DNA of 64,000 nt, taken from assembly GCF_011250635.1 (NCBI RefSeq), contig NZ_JAANNP010000001.1:92748-156747 (forward strand), written 5' to 3'. Position numbers and translations under genes: made by a program. The first letter of the stretch is position 1; each line of letters starts with the position of its first letter. The DNA comes from Motilibacter deserti. GTDB lineage: Bacteria; Actinomycetota; Actinomycetes; Motilibacterales; Motilibacteraceae. The notes beneath the pieces were generated by a model. It searched no databases. It saw only the letters and a program-made list of their open reading frames with translations, and was not told the origin of the DNA. Shown here one piece after another: positions 32,101 through 39,678 of the stretch.

Positions 32101-32277
32101 GGCGAGCTCGCCGTGGCGCTTCAGGAGCACGGCGGGGCCGTGTCGGCGGAGGTGCTGGCGACGGAGTACGCCGCCGGCGAGCCGGAGCAGCACGGCGACG
32201 CGAGCGGGGATGGCGCCGAAGCCCACCGATTCAGTGACGAGGCGCTCGGGCTGACCTTCTGGGTCGCCAAGCGCTGA
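29113..32277 (+). CDS. ileS: Isoleucyl-tRNA synthetase
   Basis: IleRS of 1054 residues, charging tRNA-Ile. The class I motif is GPPTANGMPGTHH (about residues 54-66, in place of HIGH) and the second is DGRKMSKHLGN (KMSKS, about 603-613). The CP1 editing domain has WTTTPWTLVSNTAVAAHP and GTGLVHQAPAYGADD. The anticodon-binding region contains DDLSNWYVRRSRRRFW, and the ending resembles the long C-terminal domain of the eukaryote-like (type 2) IleRS. GTG at 29113 is chosen; GGAGGAG lies 10-13 bases upstream, inside the T-box sequestrator hairpin. It is monocistronic, with a perfect hairpin after the stop. Confidence 0.96.
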   Translation: MSPDTRTYNPLPPQVDLPALDRDVLDVWRSEKTFARSLEQSEGQPSWVFYEGPPTANGMPGTHHVEARVFKDVFPRFRTMSGFSVPRKAGWDCHGLPVELAVEKELGFSGKKDIESYGVAEFNQRCRASVERHVDAFEAMTERMGYWVDMSQAYRTMDPEYVDSVWWALQRIAEKGLLVEDYRIAPYCPRDQTTLSDHELGQPGGYEDIVDPSVFVRFPLTSGPEAGRAALLVWTTTPWTLVSNTAVAAHPEVEYVVATDGAERLIVARPLLEQALGEGWTVDATYTGAQMERWRYQRPLDLLAWPEGADGHFVVLGDYVTTENGTGLVHQAPAYGADDMAVCRRYGMPVVTPIRRDGTFDADLPVVGGKLFKTADPDLIVELEKRGVLFKHVPYEHAYPHCWRCHSALIYMAMPSWYIRTTERKDQLIAENEKTRWFPDAVKWGRYGDWLKNNVDWALSRSRYWGTPLPAWRCTEAHITVVGSRKELGELAGRDLSGLDPHRPFVDEITLACPTCGAEATRVPEVIDGWFDSGAMPFAQWGYPHVAGSVEQFERAYPAQFIAEAQDQTRGWFYTLMAVNTLVFDRSSYENVLCLGLILAEDGRKMSKHLGNVLAPVPLMDEHGADALRWFMFAGGSPWGARRVGHTGLQEVVRKVLLTYWNTASFLSLYGRTAGYDPAATPAPPLAERSVLDRWALSEAHRVALAVTEAMEEFDAQRVGTLLSRYIDDLSNWYVRRSRRRFWDGDPAALATLHECLYVLTLLLAPVVPFVTERVWRDLFAATSSELPSSVHLAAWPTVDGALVDDTLAEQMTLVRRVVELGRSARTEHKVRTRQPLAEVAVLSKDWAALPEELRAIAREELNVEREGVLAEDAALVTRTAKPNFRALGKRFAKRTPLVAAAVTAADVSALLAESAVQVEGERVALEPDEFTVTETPKQGWAVASEPGLTVALDLELTPELVRAGLAREAVRLVQDARKASGFEVSDRIALWWQAEGELAVALQEHGGAVSAEVLATEYAAGEPEQHGDASGDGAEAHRFSDEALGLTFWVAKR

Positions 32278-32287
32278 CGCCCGGGAA

Positions 32288-32330
32288 GGGAGCGAGCCGG
32301 GGCCGCCGCGGGTGGCACCCGCTCGCTCCC
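32288..32330 (+). terminator. Terminator hairpin after ileS
   Basis: GGGAGCGAGC (32288-32297) and GCTCGCTCCC (32321-32330) form a perfect 10-base stem, 10 bases beyond the stop. Confidence 0.7.
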
Positions 32331-32416
32331 GCCGGCGGCAGGGCGTGGCTCCCGCTGGCGGCAGGGCGCGGCTCCCGCTGGCGGGACCGCGTAGCTCCCG
32401 CTGGCGGGGGCGAGCG
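32325..32416. repeat. Four 23-base tandem repeats downstream of ileS
   Basis: Units start gctcccgc(c/t)ggcgg at 32325, 32348, 32371 and 32394, exactly 23 bases apart; the last half of the unit diverges. The first copy overlaps the 3' arm of the ileS terminator. Confidence 0.85.
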
Positions 32417-32492
32417 CAGACGGGAACGGCGGGCCGGCCCCGAGGGGCCGCCCGCCGTCGTCGTCCGTGCCGGCGCCGCGCGCCGGGTCTGG

Positions 32493-32525
32493 CTAGCTCT
32501 TGGCTAGCTCTTGGCTAGCTCTTGT
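32493..32525. repeat. Three 11-base tandem repeats at the divIVA stop codon
   Basis: The unit ctagctcttgg is repeated three times; each copy carries TAG on the minus strand. The first TAG (32515-32517) ends divIVA. Confidence 0.85.
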
Positions 32526-33279
32526 CCATGCTGAACCCGCTGTCGTCCGCGCGGTGGCCACCGCCGCCGACGGGAGCGAACCCGCGGCCCTCGCCGCTGT
32601 CGCTGCCCCCACGGGAGTCGAGCTCCTGCAGCTGGCCGCTGATGAACGACTTGAGCCGCGCGCGGTAGTCACGCTCGAAGGAGCGCAGGTCGTCGACCTT
32701 GCGCTCGAGCACCGAGCGCTCGGTCTCGAGCGTGCCGAGCACCTGGCGCTGGCGCTCCTCCGCCTCGCGGATCAGCGCCTCGGCCCGGGTGCGGGCCTCG
32801 CTGACGATGCGGTCGGCCTGGGTCCGCGCCTCGGCGACGTGCTCGTCCGCGGTGCGCTGCGCCAGCGCGAGGATGCCGGCGGCCTGCTCCGGCGCAGCCG
32901 GGGCGGGCGCGGGCGGCGCGGGGGCGGGCTCGGGCTGGGCGGGCACAGGGGCCGGCGCGACGGCGTGCTGGCCGGTGGGGACGGCGACCGGGTGCGGCCC
33001 GGTCGGCACGGCCACGGGGTGAGGGCCGGTCGGCACCACCACGGGGTGCGCCCCGGTGGTGGGAGCTCCCTCGCCGCGGGCGAGCCGGGCCTGGGCCTCG
33101 GAGAGCGCGCGCTGGCACTGCGAGAGCTTGCCGCGCAGCTCGTCGTTCTCGCGGGTCAGCCGCGTGAGCTCGGCCTCGACCTCGTCGAGGAAGTCATCGA
33201 CCTCGGCCTCGTCGTAGCCACGTCCGAGGCGCGTGCTCGTGAACTGCTTGTTGGCGACGTCCTCGGGACTGAGAGGCAT
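32515..33279 (-). CDS. divIVA: Cell-pole growth protein DivIVA (Wag31)
   Basis: A 254-residue coiled-coil scaffold marking curved membrane and directing polar growth in actinobacteria. The N-terminal membrane-binding domain reads PLSPEDVANKQFTSTRLGRGYDEAEVDDFLDEVEAELTRL, the family signature. A Pro/Ala linker has repeated VPTGPHPVA units (about residues 76-105). The second coiled coil (EARTQADRIVSEARTRAEALIREAEERQRQVLGTLETERS) follows. It is last in the ftsZ-yggS-sepF-yggT-divIVA cluster and ends within an 11-base tandem repeat. Confidence 0.95.
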   Translation of the reverse strand: MPLSPEDVANKQFTSTRLGRGYDEAEVDDFLDEVEAELTRLTRENDELRGKLSQCQRALSEAQARLARGEGAPTTGAHPVVVPTGPHPVAVPTGPHPVAVPTGQHAVAPAPVPAQPEPAPAPPAPAPAAPEQAAGILALAQRTADEHVAEARTQADRIVSEARTRAEALIREAEERQRQVLGTLETERSVLERKVDDLRSFERDYRARLKSFISGQLQELDSRGGSDSGEGRGFAPVGGGGHRADDSGFSMDKS

Positions 33280-33321
33280 GTGGTGCTCCTCGACGGGTCG
33301 GTGGGTGGTCAGGAAGGAACA

Positions 33322-33615
33322 TCAGACGATGAACACAGCCCGGACCACACTAGCCAAGACCTGTACGAACACGATCAGCACGAGGAACGACAGGTCGAGC
33401 GAGACGTTACCCAAGCGCAGGGGCGGGATCACCTGCCGGAGGGCACGCAGTGGCGGGTCGGTGACGGAGTAGATGGCTTCGGCCACCACGAGCACGACTC
33501 CGCGCGGCCGCCAGGAGCGGGCGAAGAGCTGGACGTAGTCGAGGACGAGCCGGGCGATCAGGATGAATGTGTAGATCGTCAGCAGGACGTAGACGATCTC
33601 CCCGAAGGTACGCAC
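33322..33615 (-). CDS. YggT family membrane protein
   Basis: A 97-residue protein with two hydrophobic regions (IVYVLLTIYTFILIARLVLDYV and SFLVLIVFVQVLASVVRAVFIV) around the conserved VTDPPLRALRQVIPPLRLGNVSLDLS. This is the standard YggT pattern. Members sit next to sepF in many Gram-positive genomes and are linked to division or osmotic tolerance, without a defined mechanism. It starts 5 bases after the sepF stop, so the two are co-transcribed. Confidence 0.93.
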   Translation of the reverse strand: MRTFGEIVYVLLTIYTFILIARLVLDYVQLFARSWRPRGVVLVVAEAIYSVTDPPLRALRQVIPPLRLGNVSLDLSFLVLIVFVQVLASVVRAVFIV

Positions 33616-33620
33616 AGGCC

Positions 33621-34292
33621 CTAACTCTGGTTGAAGAAGCCGTTCTCGGCCATCCGGGCCCGCTCCTCGGCGCTGACCGAGACGTTGGCGGGCGAAAGCA
33701 GGAACACCTTGTTCGTCACACGCTCGATGGTGCCACGGAGGCCGAAGATGAGCCCCGCCGCGAAGTCGACGAGCCGCTTGGCGTCGGCGTCGTCCATGTC
33801 CGTGAGGTTCATGATCACGGGGACACCGCCGCGGAAGCTCTCACCGATCTGCTTCGCGTCGTTGTAGGAGCGCGGGTGGATCGTGGTGATGCGGTCCAGC
33901 GCCACGGGCTGCGGAGCGGGCGCCGGCGCGGTGCGCGCCACCGTCGCGAGCGAGCCCTCGGTGCCGTGGGACAGCGAGCCGTGCGAGAGCGAGCCGTGCG
34001 CATGCGCGCCACGCCCCGCCGGCTCGCGCAGGCGTACGTCCCGGGCGGGCATCTCGGAGACGCCGCCCTCGGAGTGCAGGCCCTCGCTGTGCAGCGAGCG
34101 GGCCGCCCGCGGCCGGGGTGCCGGCTCGTAGGACTCGGCGCGCTTGTGCTCGGGCTCGGCGTCGTAGTCCGCACCGTAGGCGGCGTCGTAGCCGCGCTCG
34201 TCGCCGTCGTAGTCGTCGTAGCGGTCGTAGCGATCCGCCTCGTCCTCGACGAGGCCGAGGTAGACCGCCATCCTGCGCATCCCGCCGGCCAT
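33621..34292 (-). CDS. sepF: Cell division protein SepF
   Basis: SepF (223 residues) tethers FtsZ to the membrane. The N-terminal amphipathic helix [18 protein letters not shown] is followed by a Tyr/Asp-rich linker and a His/Ser-rich stretch ([12 protein letters not shown]). The C-terminal beta domain shows [67 protein letters not shown], closely matching the family. ATG at 34292 has GGAGG 8 bases upstream; an upstream in-frame GTG at 34313 would bury that site and is rejected. Confidence 0.95.
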   Translation of the reverse strand: MAGGMRRMAVYLGLVEDEADRYDRYDDYDGDERGYDAAYGADYDAEPEHKRAESYEPAPRPRAARSLHSEGLHSEGGVSEMPARDVRLREPAGRGAHAHGSLSHGSLSHGTEGSLATVARTAPAPAPQPVALDRITTIHPRSYNDAKQIGESFRGGVPVIMNLTDMDDADAKRLVDFAAGLIFGLRGTIERVTNKVFLLSPANVSVSAEERARMAENGFFNQS

Positions 34293-34345
34293 GTTCGCGC
34301 TGCCTCCGGTCACTTCGCACTAGTTCGAGCACAGTTGCGGCACCT

Positions 34346-34365
34346 GGCCTCCCGGGCGGGAGGCC
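34346..34365 (-). terminator. Hairpin between yggS and sepF
   Basis: GGCCTCCC and GGGAGGCC pair perfectly around GGGC. The 217-base gap between yggS and sepF also holds several ggtcctgc direct copies; it may separate ftsZ-yggS from sepF transcription or carry the sepF promoter. Confidence 0.4.
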
Positions 34366-34509
34366 TGTCTGCCTCGGTCCAGCGAGAGCCGGTCCTGCTG
34401 GGCCGGGCTCGCTGGAGCCGGTCCTGCAGAGTCGGTCCCGCCGGTTGAGCGGTCCTGCTGCTGCCCGCCGCCACGAGGCGCGGCGGGATCGTGCTGCTGG
34501 AGTCGGACG

Positions 34510-35238
34510 TTACCGGAGCGGGGGCCTCATCCCGAGGATCGCGCTCCCGACGCGCAGGTGTGTCGCGCCGGCGTGCACGGCGGCCTCCAGGTCGCCGCTC
34601 ATCCCCGCGCTGATCCAGCTCGCGTCGGGGTGACCCTTGCGGAGCCGGTCACTCACCGTTGCCAGTTGGGCGAAGGCCGCGGCCGCGTCCCCGCCCCGGG
34701 GGGCGACGGCCATCACTCCGCGCAACCGGAGGCTCCCGCTGCCGGCCACTGCGTCCGCGATCTCGTCGACCTGGCTCGGGAACGCTCCCCCGCGGGGGCC
34801 CAGGGCTCCGGCGAGAGCGTCGGGGGCCGATGCGAGGGGTGGGTCGAGGCTCACCTGCACCAGGCAGTCGAGCCGGCGGCCGCCCTGCTCGGCCCCCCGC
34901 CGCAGAGCCGTCACGAGCCGCAGCCGGTCGACGGAGTGGACGACGTCGGCCCACCGCGCCACGGCTGCCGCCTTGTTGGTCTGCAGCTGGCCGATGTAGT
35001 GCCAGCGCAGCCCGAGCCCGGCGCACTCGGCGGCCTTGGGGCCCGCCTCCTGCTCGCGGTTCTCGGCCACGTCGGCCACCCCGAGCTCGGCCAGCAGCCG
35101 GACGTCGGAGGCGGGATGGGTCTTCGTCACGGCGATCACCGTCACCTCGGCCCGGTCGCGGCCCGCCTCCCGGCAGGCCGCGACCACCCGTTCCTCGACC
35201 GCGGCGAGGCGCTCGCCGAGCTCGTCGCGGCGGCTCAC
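34510..35238 (-). CDS. YggS-family PLP-binding protein
   Basis: A 242-residue single-domain protein of the alanine-racemase-fold group that binds pyridoxal phosphate and helps PLP homeostasis, without known catalysis. It has VTVIAVTKTHPASDVRLLAELG with the PLP Lys, AENREQEAGPKAAE, WHYIGQLQTNKA, and SAGMSGDLEAAVHAGATHLRVGSAILG. GTG at 35238 has GAGGA 5 bases upstream and lies 13 bases after ftsZ. In most actinobacteria a polyphenol-oxidase-family gene (YlmD/YfiH) lies between ftsZ and yggS; it is absent here. Confidence 0.94.
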   Translation of the reverse strand: MSRRDELGERLAAVEERVVAACREAGRDRAEVTVIAVTKTHPASDVRLLAELGVADVAENREQEAGPKAAECAGLGLRWHYIGQLQTNKAAAVARWADVVHSVDRLRLVTALRRGAEQGGRRLDCLVQVSLDPPLASAPDALAGALGPRGGAFPSQVDEIADAVAGSGSLRLRGVMAVAPRGGDAAAAFAQLATVSDRLRKGHPDASWISAGMSGDLEAAVHAGATHLRVGSAILGMRPPLR

Positions 35239-35251
35239 TCCGGTCCTCGGA

Positions 35252-36490
35252 CTACTTGAGGAAGTCGGGCACGTCGAGGTCGTCGTTGGCGTCGTCGAAC
35301 ACGATCGTGCGCGGGCGCGCGACCGGCCGGGCACCGACGGGCTCGGGGCGCTGGGCCGGAGCCGGCACCGGCCGCGCCACGGGCGCCGGCTCGGGGGCGC
35401 GTACCGGACGAGCCGCCGCGTCGCCACCCTGGCCCGCACCCAGCCCGGGCGGGAGCGGGACGGCAGCGGGAGGAGCGGCGACCGTGCCCGGGGCCCGGCG
35501 GGCCTGCTGCTGCTCCTGCTGGCCCTGCCCGCGCCGTCGCGGCTGGCCGCCGTCGAAGCCGGCCGCGATGACCGTGACCCGCACCTCGTCGCCCAGCGCG
35601 TCGTCGATGACCGCACCGAAGATGATGTTGGCCTCACCGTGCGCGGCCTCGGCGACCAGCTGCGCCGCCTCGTTGATCTCGAAGAGGCCCAGGTCCGAGC
35701 CGCCGGCGATCGAGAGGAGCACGCCGTGCGCGCCCTCGACGGAGGCCTCGAGCAGCGGCGAGGCGATCGCCTGCTGCGCGGCGACGACCGCGCGGTCCTC
35801 ACCACGGGCCGAGCCGATGCCCATGAGGGCCGAGCCGGCCCCGGACATCACGCTCTTGACGTCGGCGAAGTCGAGGTTGATCAGGCCGGGCGTCGTGATG
35901 AGGTCGGTGATGCCGGACACGCCCTGCAGCAGGACCTGGTCGGCCTGCTTGAACGCGTCGAGCATGGAGATCTGCCGGTCGGAGATCGAGAGCAGCCGGT
36001 CGTTCGGGATGACGATCAGCGTGTCGACCTCGTTGCGCAGCTCCTCGATGCCGCTCTCCGCGCTGGTCGCCCGGCGGCGGCCCTCGAAGGTGAACGGCCG
36101 CGTCACGACGCCGATGGTGAGCGCGCCGAGCGAGCGGGCGATGCGCGCGACGACGGGGGCGCCACCGGTGCCGGTGCCGCCGCCCTCGCCGGCGGTGACG
36201 AAGACCATGTCGGCGCCCTTGAGCACCTCTTCGATCTCTTCCTTGTGGTCCTCGGCCGCCTTGCGGCCGACCTGGGGCTCGGCCCCGGCCCCGAGGCCAC
36301 GCGTGAGCTCGCGGCCCACGTCGAGCTTGACGTCGGCGTCGCTCATCAGCAGCGCCTGCGCGTCCGTGTTGATGGCGATGAACTCAACGCCCTTGAGGCC
36401 GACCTCGATCATCCGGTTGACGGCATTGACGCCGCCGCCGCCGATGCCGACGACCTTGATGACCGCCAGGTAGTTCTGCGGTGCTGCCAC
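35252..36490 (-). CDS. ftsZ: Cell division protein FtsZ
   Basis: The tubulin-like GTPase that forms the division ring (412 residues). It starts [26 protein letters not shown] and contains [13 protein letters not shown] and the GTP-binding tubulin signature [16 protein letters not shown] (about residues 98-113). The T7 region appears as [14 protein letters not shown]. The variable Pro/Ala/Gln linker ends in the conserved tail [10 protein letters not shown] that binds SepF and other partners. The GTG start has AAGGG 8 bases upstream. Its usual upstream neighbour ftsQ is about 23.5 kb away on the same strand. The upstream bases 36491-36620 keep TTGACA and TTGAGGG-type repeats that resemble known actinobacterial ftsZ promoter regions. 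Confidence 0.97.
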   Translation of the reverse strand: MAAPQNYLAVIKVVGIGGGGVNAVNRMIEVGLKGVEFIAINTDAQALLMSDADVKLDVGRELTRGLGAGAEPQVGRKAAEDHKEEIEEVLKGADMVFVTAGEGGGTGTGGAPVVARIARSLGALTIGVVTRPFTFEGRRRATSAESGIEELRNEVDTLIVIPNDRLLSISDRQISMLDAFKQADQVLLQGVSGITDLITTPGLINLDFADVKSVMSGAGSALMGIGSARGEDRAVVAAQQAIASPLLEASVEGAHGVLLSIAGGSDLGLFEINEAAQLVAEAAHGEANIIFGAVIDDALGDEVRVTVIAAGFDGGQPRRRGQGQQEQQQARRAPGTVAAPPAAVPLPPGLGAGQGGDAAARPVRAPEPAPVARPVPAPAQRPEPVGARPVARPRTIVFDDANDDLDVPDFLK

Positions 36491-36570
36491 GTCGGTTGCC
36501 CTTCGGGTCTGGGCCGTGCGGCCCGTCCGGTACTTGAGGTCGAGGACGGGGCCGCGGCCCGGGAGCTCCC

Positions 36571-36616
36571 GGACCCTCAACCCTCACCCTCAAGTGGAGC
36601 TTCATAGTTATGTCAA
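36571..36616 (-). promoter_or_regulatory. Probable retained ftsZ promoter region
   Basis: Minus strand: TTGACA (36616-36611), an AT-richer TAACTATGAA, then TTGAGGG/TGAGGG/TTGAGGG repeats about 85-100 bases before ftsZ. This resembles the ftsQ-ftsZ intergenic region of other actinobacteria from memory; no exact -35/-10 pair is assigned. Confidence 0.45.
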
Positions 36617-36729
36617 CCGCTCCATGGCCGGAAAAGCTAGCCGCGAGAGGAGGAGAAACCGGGGAGGCGCGCGGCGTGTCGCGCAACCTGCCCCGATCCC
36701 CCTCGCTCGCAGGCGCCAGACTGGGCGGC

Positions 36730-37167
36730 ATGCCTCTGGACGGAACGTACGAGCCGAGCCCCGAGGCCTGGGTCCGCGACCAGGTCGAGCTGTACGAGCG
36801 CACCGGCGGTGCGGAGGGGAACACCTTGCGCGGCGTGCCGGTCGTGGTCATCACCTCGCGCGGCGCCAGGTCCGGCAAGCTGCGCAAGAACCCGGTGATG
36901 CGCGTCGAGCACGAGGGCCGCTACGCCGCCGTGGCTTCGAAGGGCGGCAGCCCAGAGCACCCGACCTGGTACCACAACATCGTCAGCGAGCCCCTGGTCG
37001 AGCTGCAGGACGGGCCAACTCCGCGTGACATGCGCGCTCGCGTGCTCGAGGGCGCAGAGCGGGCGCAGTGGTGGGAGCGCGCGGTCGCGGTCTGGCCGGA
37101 CTACGCCGACTACCAGAAGAAGACCGACCGGCAGATCCCGGTCTTCCTGCTCGAGCCGGTCGAGTGA
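36730..37167 (+). CDS. Deazaflavin (F420)-dependent nitroreductase-family protein
   Basis: A 145-residue split-barrel protein of the Ddn-like group: [59 protein letters not shown] is the full signature, and the C-terminal IPVFLLEPV is typical. Members use F420H2 to reduce quinones, enones or nitro compounds. The substrate is not predictable. CAGACT ends 7 bases before the ATG, with no Shine-Dalgarno. It is the first gene of the accessory block next to ftsZ. Confidence 0.9.
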   Translation: MPLDGTYEPSPEAWVRDQVELYERTGGAEGNTLRGVPVVVITSRGARSGKLRKNPVMRVEHEGRYAAVASKGGSPEHPTWYHNIVSEPLVELQDGPTPRDMRARVLEGAERAQWWERAVAVWPDYADYQKKTDRQIPVFLLEPVE

Positions 37168-37279
37168 GCCAGCCCGCGCCGCCGGCCCCGCCACGGCCCG
37201 ACGGGGCACGCGGAATGGCGACAGCCTGACATCCTGTTGGGTAGTTGCAGACACAACGACCGACGGCAGAAGGTGCGAC

Positions 37280-38299
37280 ATGGAACTGGGCATCACGACG
37301 TTCGCCGAGACGTACGCCGACCCGGCCACCGGGCGCACGGTGAGCCACCGCGAGCGGCTCGCGGAGGTGCTCGAGGAGATCGAGCTCGCCGAGCAGGTGG
37401 GCCTGCAGGTGTACGGCGTCGGCGAGCACCACCGAGCCGACTTCGCCGCGTCGGCGCCGGGGATGGTGCTCGCTGCGGCTGCGGCGCGTACCCGCACGAT
37501 CCGGCTGACCAGCGCCGTGACCGTGCTCAGCTCCGCGGACCCGGTGCGGGTCTTCCAGGAGTTCGCGACCCTGGACCTGCTGTCGAACGGGCGCGCCGAG
37601 CTCATGGCCGGCCGCGGGTCCTTCATCGAGTCCTTCCCGCTGTTCGGGTACAGCCTGTCCGACTACGACGAGCTCTTCGCCGAGAAGCTCGAGCTGCTGC
37701 TCGCCGTGCGCGACCACGAGCGGGTCACGTGGTCGGGGCGGTTCCGGCCCGCCCTCGAGGACCAGCCGGTCCTCCCCCGGCCGGTGCAGCAGCCGCTTCC
37801 GGTCTGGGTCGCGGTCGGCGGCACCCCGGAGTCGGTGATCCGGGCCGGCCTGCTCGGCCTGCCCATGGCCCTGGCCATCATCGGCGGCCAGCCGGCGCGC
37901 TTCGCCCCGCTGGCGGACCTGCACCGGCGCGCGATCGCGCAGGGCGGGCACTCCCCCGCCCCGGTCGCCGTGCACGCCCACGGCTACCTCGCGGCGACGA
38001 GCCAGCAGGCCGAGCAGGACTACTACCCGTCGTACGCCGCGGCGATGAGCAAGCTCGGGCGCGAGCGCGGCTGGGGCGCCATGACGCCGGAGCAGTTCCG
38101 CGGCCTCGCGGCGCCGGACGGGTCGCTCGTCATCGGGAGCCCGGCGCAGGTGGCCGAGAAGATCCTGGCGATGCGCGAGTCGCTGGGGATCGAGCGGTTC
38201 ATGCTGCACGTCAGCGTGGGGACGCTGCCGCACAAGGACGTCCTGCGGGCGATCGAGCTCCTGGGCACCGAGGTGGCCCCGCTGGTCGCCGCCGGCTGA
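37280..38299 (+). CDS. LLM-class (luciferase-like) flavin-dependent oxidoreductase
   Basis: A 339-residue TIM-barrel oxidoreductase using FMN or F420. It begins [18 protein letters not shown] and shows [68 protein letters not shown], then [30 protein letters not shown]. The pattern is close to the LLM_2I7G subgroup of unknown substrate. The ATG has AAGG 8 bases upstream. It follows the Ddn-like gene on the same strand by 112 bases and ends at a strong hairpin shared with convergent cbtA. Confidence 0.9.
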   Translation: MELGITTFAETYADPATGRTVSHRERLAEVLEEIELAEQVGLQVYGVGEHHRADFAASAPGMVLAAAAARTRTIRLTSAVTVLSSADPVRVFQEFATLDLLSNGRAELMAGRGSFIESFPLFGYSLSDYDELFAEKLELLLAVRDHERVTWSGRFRPALEDQPVLPRPVQQPLPVWVAVGGTPESVIRAGLLGLPMALAIIGGQPARFAPLADLHRRAIAQGGHSPAPVAVHAHGYLAATSQQAEQDYYPSYAAAMSKLGRERGWGAMTPEQFRGLAAPDGSLVIGSPAQVAEKILAMRESLGIERFMLHVSVGTLPHKDVLRAIELLGTEVAPLVAAG

Positions 38300-38396
38300 C
38301 GGGGCGCTGGTGTGCCTGCTCGGCCAGCAGGCGTACTCCGCACGGTCATCGCGGCCGAGCTGGGCATCGAGGGGCCCGACGCCTCGTGAGGGCCCT

Positions 38397-38435
38397 GCTT
38401 CCAGGCCCGGCGCGGCTACGGCCGGGCCTGGAAGC
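38397..38435. terminator. Bidirectional terminator hairpin between LLM gene and cbtA
   Basis: GCTTCCAGGCCCGGC and GCCGGGCCTGGAAGC form a perfect 15-base stem with a 9-base loop, between convergent genes. No T tracts. Confidence 0.75.
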
Positions 38436-38450
38436 GACGGGCGGGTTCCG

Positions 38451-39221
38451 CTAGGCCAGCGCGTTCGACGGGGTCTGAGCGCGGCGCGGCTCCAGCAGCC
38501 GCTCCGCGAGCGCCCCGAAGACGAGGGCGAGCGTGCTCCACAGCGCGGCCTGGACCCCGAGCGAGGCCAGTCGGAACTTCCACAGCAGGTCGGCCGAGTA
38601 GCCGGCGGGGATCTCGTCGACGCCCGGCATGGCCCACATCGCGACGCCGGCCGCGACGACGAACGCGAGCCCGGCGGCGGGTACGGCGGTCCAGGCCCCG
38701 TGCGGCGCGAGCGCCCGCCCGACGATGAGGGCGACGCCCGCGGCTGCCAGGGAGAGCAGGAGCATGGCCAGCCACAGAGAGGTCCGCCGGCCGATGGTCT
38801 CTCCGTCGCCCACGCCCGGCGGGTTGCCCGGGTACTTGAGGAACGGCACCAGGATCACCGCCGCGAAGGCCGCCAACCCGAGCACCCCCGAGGTCGCGCG
38901 GGCATGCGCCTGCCCGACCCGGCCGTACACGAAGGCGAACGCGAGCGCGAAGATCCCGCCCACCGCGACGCCGTAGACCCCGACCCCGGTGGCGAGGCCG
39001 ATCGTCGACTGGACGCCCCGGCTGACGAGCTCGTCCTCCTCCTCGGCGTGCGCAGCCCCGGCCGGCTCGGCGCCGTGGCTGTGCCCGCCGGACGCCTCCT
39101 CGAGCGCGATCGCGTCGCGGACCTGCGGCTCGCCGAAGACGGACGCGACGATCAGCGCGGCGAGGCCGGCCACGAGGCCGGCGAGCATGCCGCGGACGAG
39201 CAGGTTGCGTACGACATCCAC
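38451..39221 (-). CDS. cbtA: Cobalt uptake membrane protein CbtA
   Basis: A 256-residue membrane protein with about five hydrophobic segments, beginning LLVRGMLAGLVAGLAALIVASVFGEPQVRDAIALE. A periplasmic-side loop rich in His and acidic residues (GGHSHGAEPAGAAHAEEEDE) is a likely metal-collecting segment. CbtA with CbtB is a predicted cobalt transporter family typically under B12 riboswitch control. GTG at 39221 has GAGG 8 bases upstream and lies 10 bases after cbtB. Confidence 0.9.
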   Translation of the reverse strand: MDVVRNLLVRGMLAGLVAGLAALIVASVFGEPQVRDAIALEEASGGHSHGAEPAGAAHAEEEDELVSRGVQSTIGLATGVGVYGVAVGGIFALAFAFVYGRVGQAHARATSGVLGLAAFAAVILVPFLKYPGNPPGVGDGETIGRRTSLWLAMLLLSLAAAGVALIVGRALAPHGAWTAVPAAGLAFVVAAGVAMWAMPGVDEIPAGYSADLLWKFRLASLGVQAALWSTLALVFGALAERLLEPRRAQTPSNALA

Positions 39222-39231
39222 GGCTCGCGCC

Positions 39232-39462
39232 TCAGTGGCAGGGGAAGCCGAGCAGATGGCGACCGTCGTGCACGAACTCGTGCAGCGTGGCACCGGAGAA
39301 GACCGACGTCGCGCCTTGCTCGGCACCCACGAAGTAGAGGGCGATCAGGGCCAGCAGGCCGAGGAAGAAGGCCCAGGGCAGCACCGCCCGCACCGGGATG
39401 GCGACGGGGGTGGGGCGGTCGACCGGAGTGCTGGGCGACTGCGTGGCGGAGATGGAGCTCAT
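39232..39462 (-). CDS. cbtB: Cobalt transporter subunit CbtB
   Basis: A 76-residue protein with one membrane helix (AVLPWAFFLGLLALIALYFVGAEQGA) and the conserved C-terminal metal-ligand motif HEFVHDGRHLLGFPCH, diagnostic of CbtB. The ATG has GAGGAGG 5 bases upstream, the site that the upstream cobalamin riboswitch probably controls. It is the first gene of the cbtBA operon. Confidence 0.92.
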   Translation of the reverse strand: MSSISATQSPSTPVDRPTPVAIPVRAVLPWAFFLGLLALIALYFVGAEQGATSVFSGATLHEFVHDGRHLLGFPCH

Positions 39463-39504
39463 GGAACCTCCTCGGGAATTCGCGTCCCGCTCAGAGTTCG
39501 AGTG

Positions 39505-39622
39505 ACGGCAGAGGGTCTGGCTCCCGCGCTCCCGGCCTCCCGTCAGGGCGACCGTGGGCGCGGTAACAGTGGCGCGACCGCTGCCGGGCTCTCACCGGCT
39601 TCCTCATGCCGTCACAATGGCT
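39505..39622 (-). ncRNA. Cobalamin riboswitch of cbtBA
   Basis: Minus strand shows, in order, GAGGAAGCCGGTGAGAGCC (39605-39587, first conserved element), GCCACTGTTACC (about 39573-39562) and the B12 box GCCAGACCCTCTGCCG (39541-39526). These match the cobalamin riboswitch consensus. The site is 40-60 bases before cbtB. When cobalamin is plentiful, cbtBA expression should fall. Confidence 0.9.
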
Positions 39623-39627
39623 GGCGC

Positions 39628-39633
39628 AGTCTA
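39628..39633 (-). promoter_or_regulatory. -10 box of the cbtBA transcript (TAGACT)
   Basis: Minus-strand TAGACT places the transcript start just before the riboswitch. A TTGCCA at about 19 bases upstream could be the -35 element; it falls at the 5' end of the divergent FhuF-like gene. Confidence 0.5.
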
Positions 39634-39678
39634 GGGGAAGCGAGCGCCGTCCTGGCAACGCACGTACCGGCCGAGACC

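Noticed and set aside
32325-32416. 23-base repeats as a CRISPR array
   Set aside because: No spacers between units, and no cas genes in the window.
38300-38396. Short possible gene remnant (VCLLGQQAYS, then in another frame RTVIAAELGIEGPDAS)
   Set aside because: Too short and weak to call; no family recognised.
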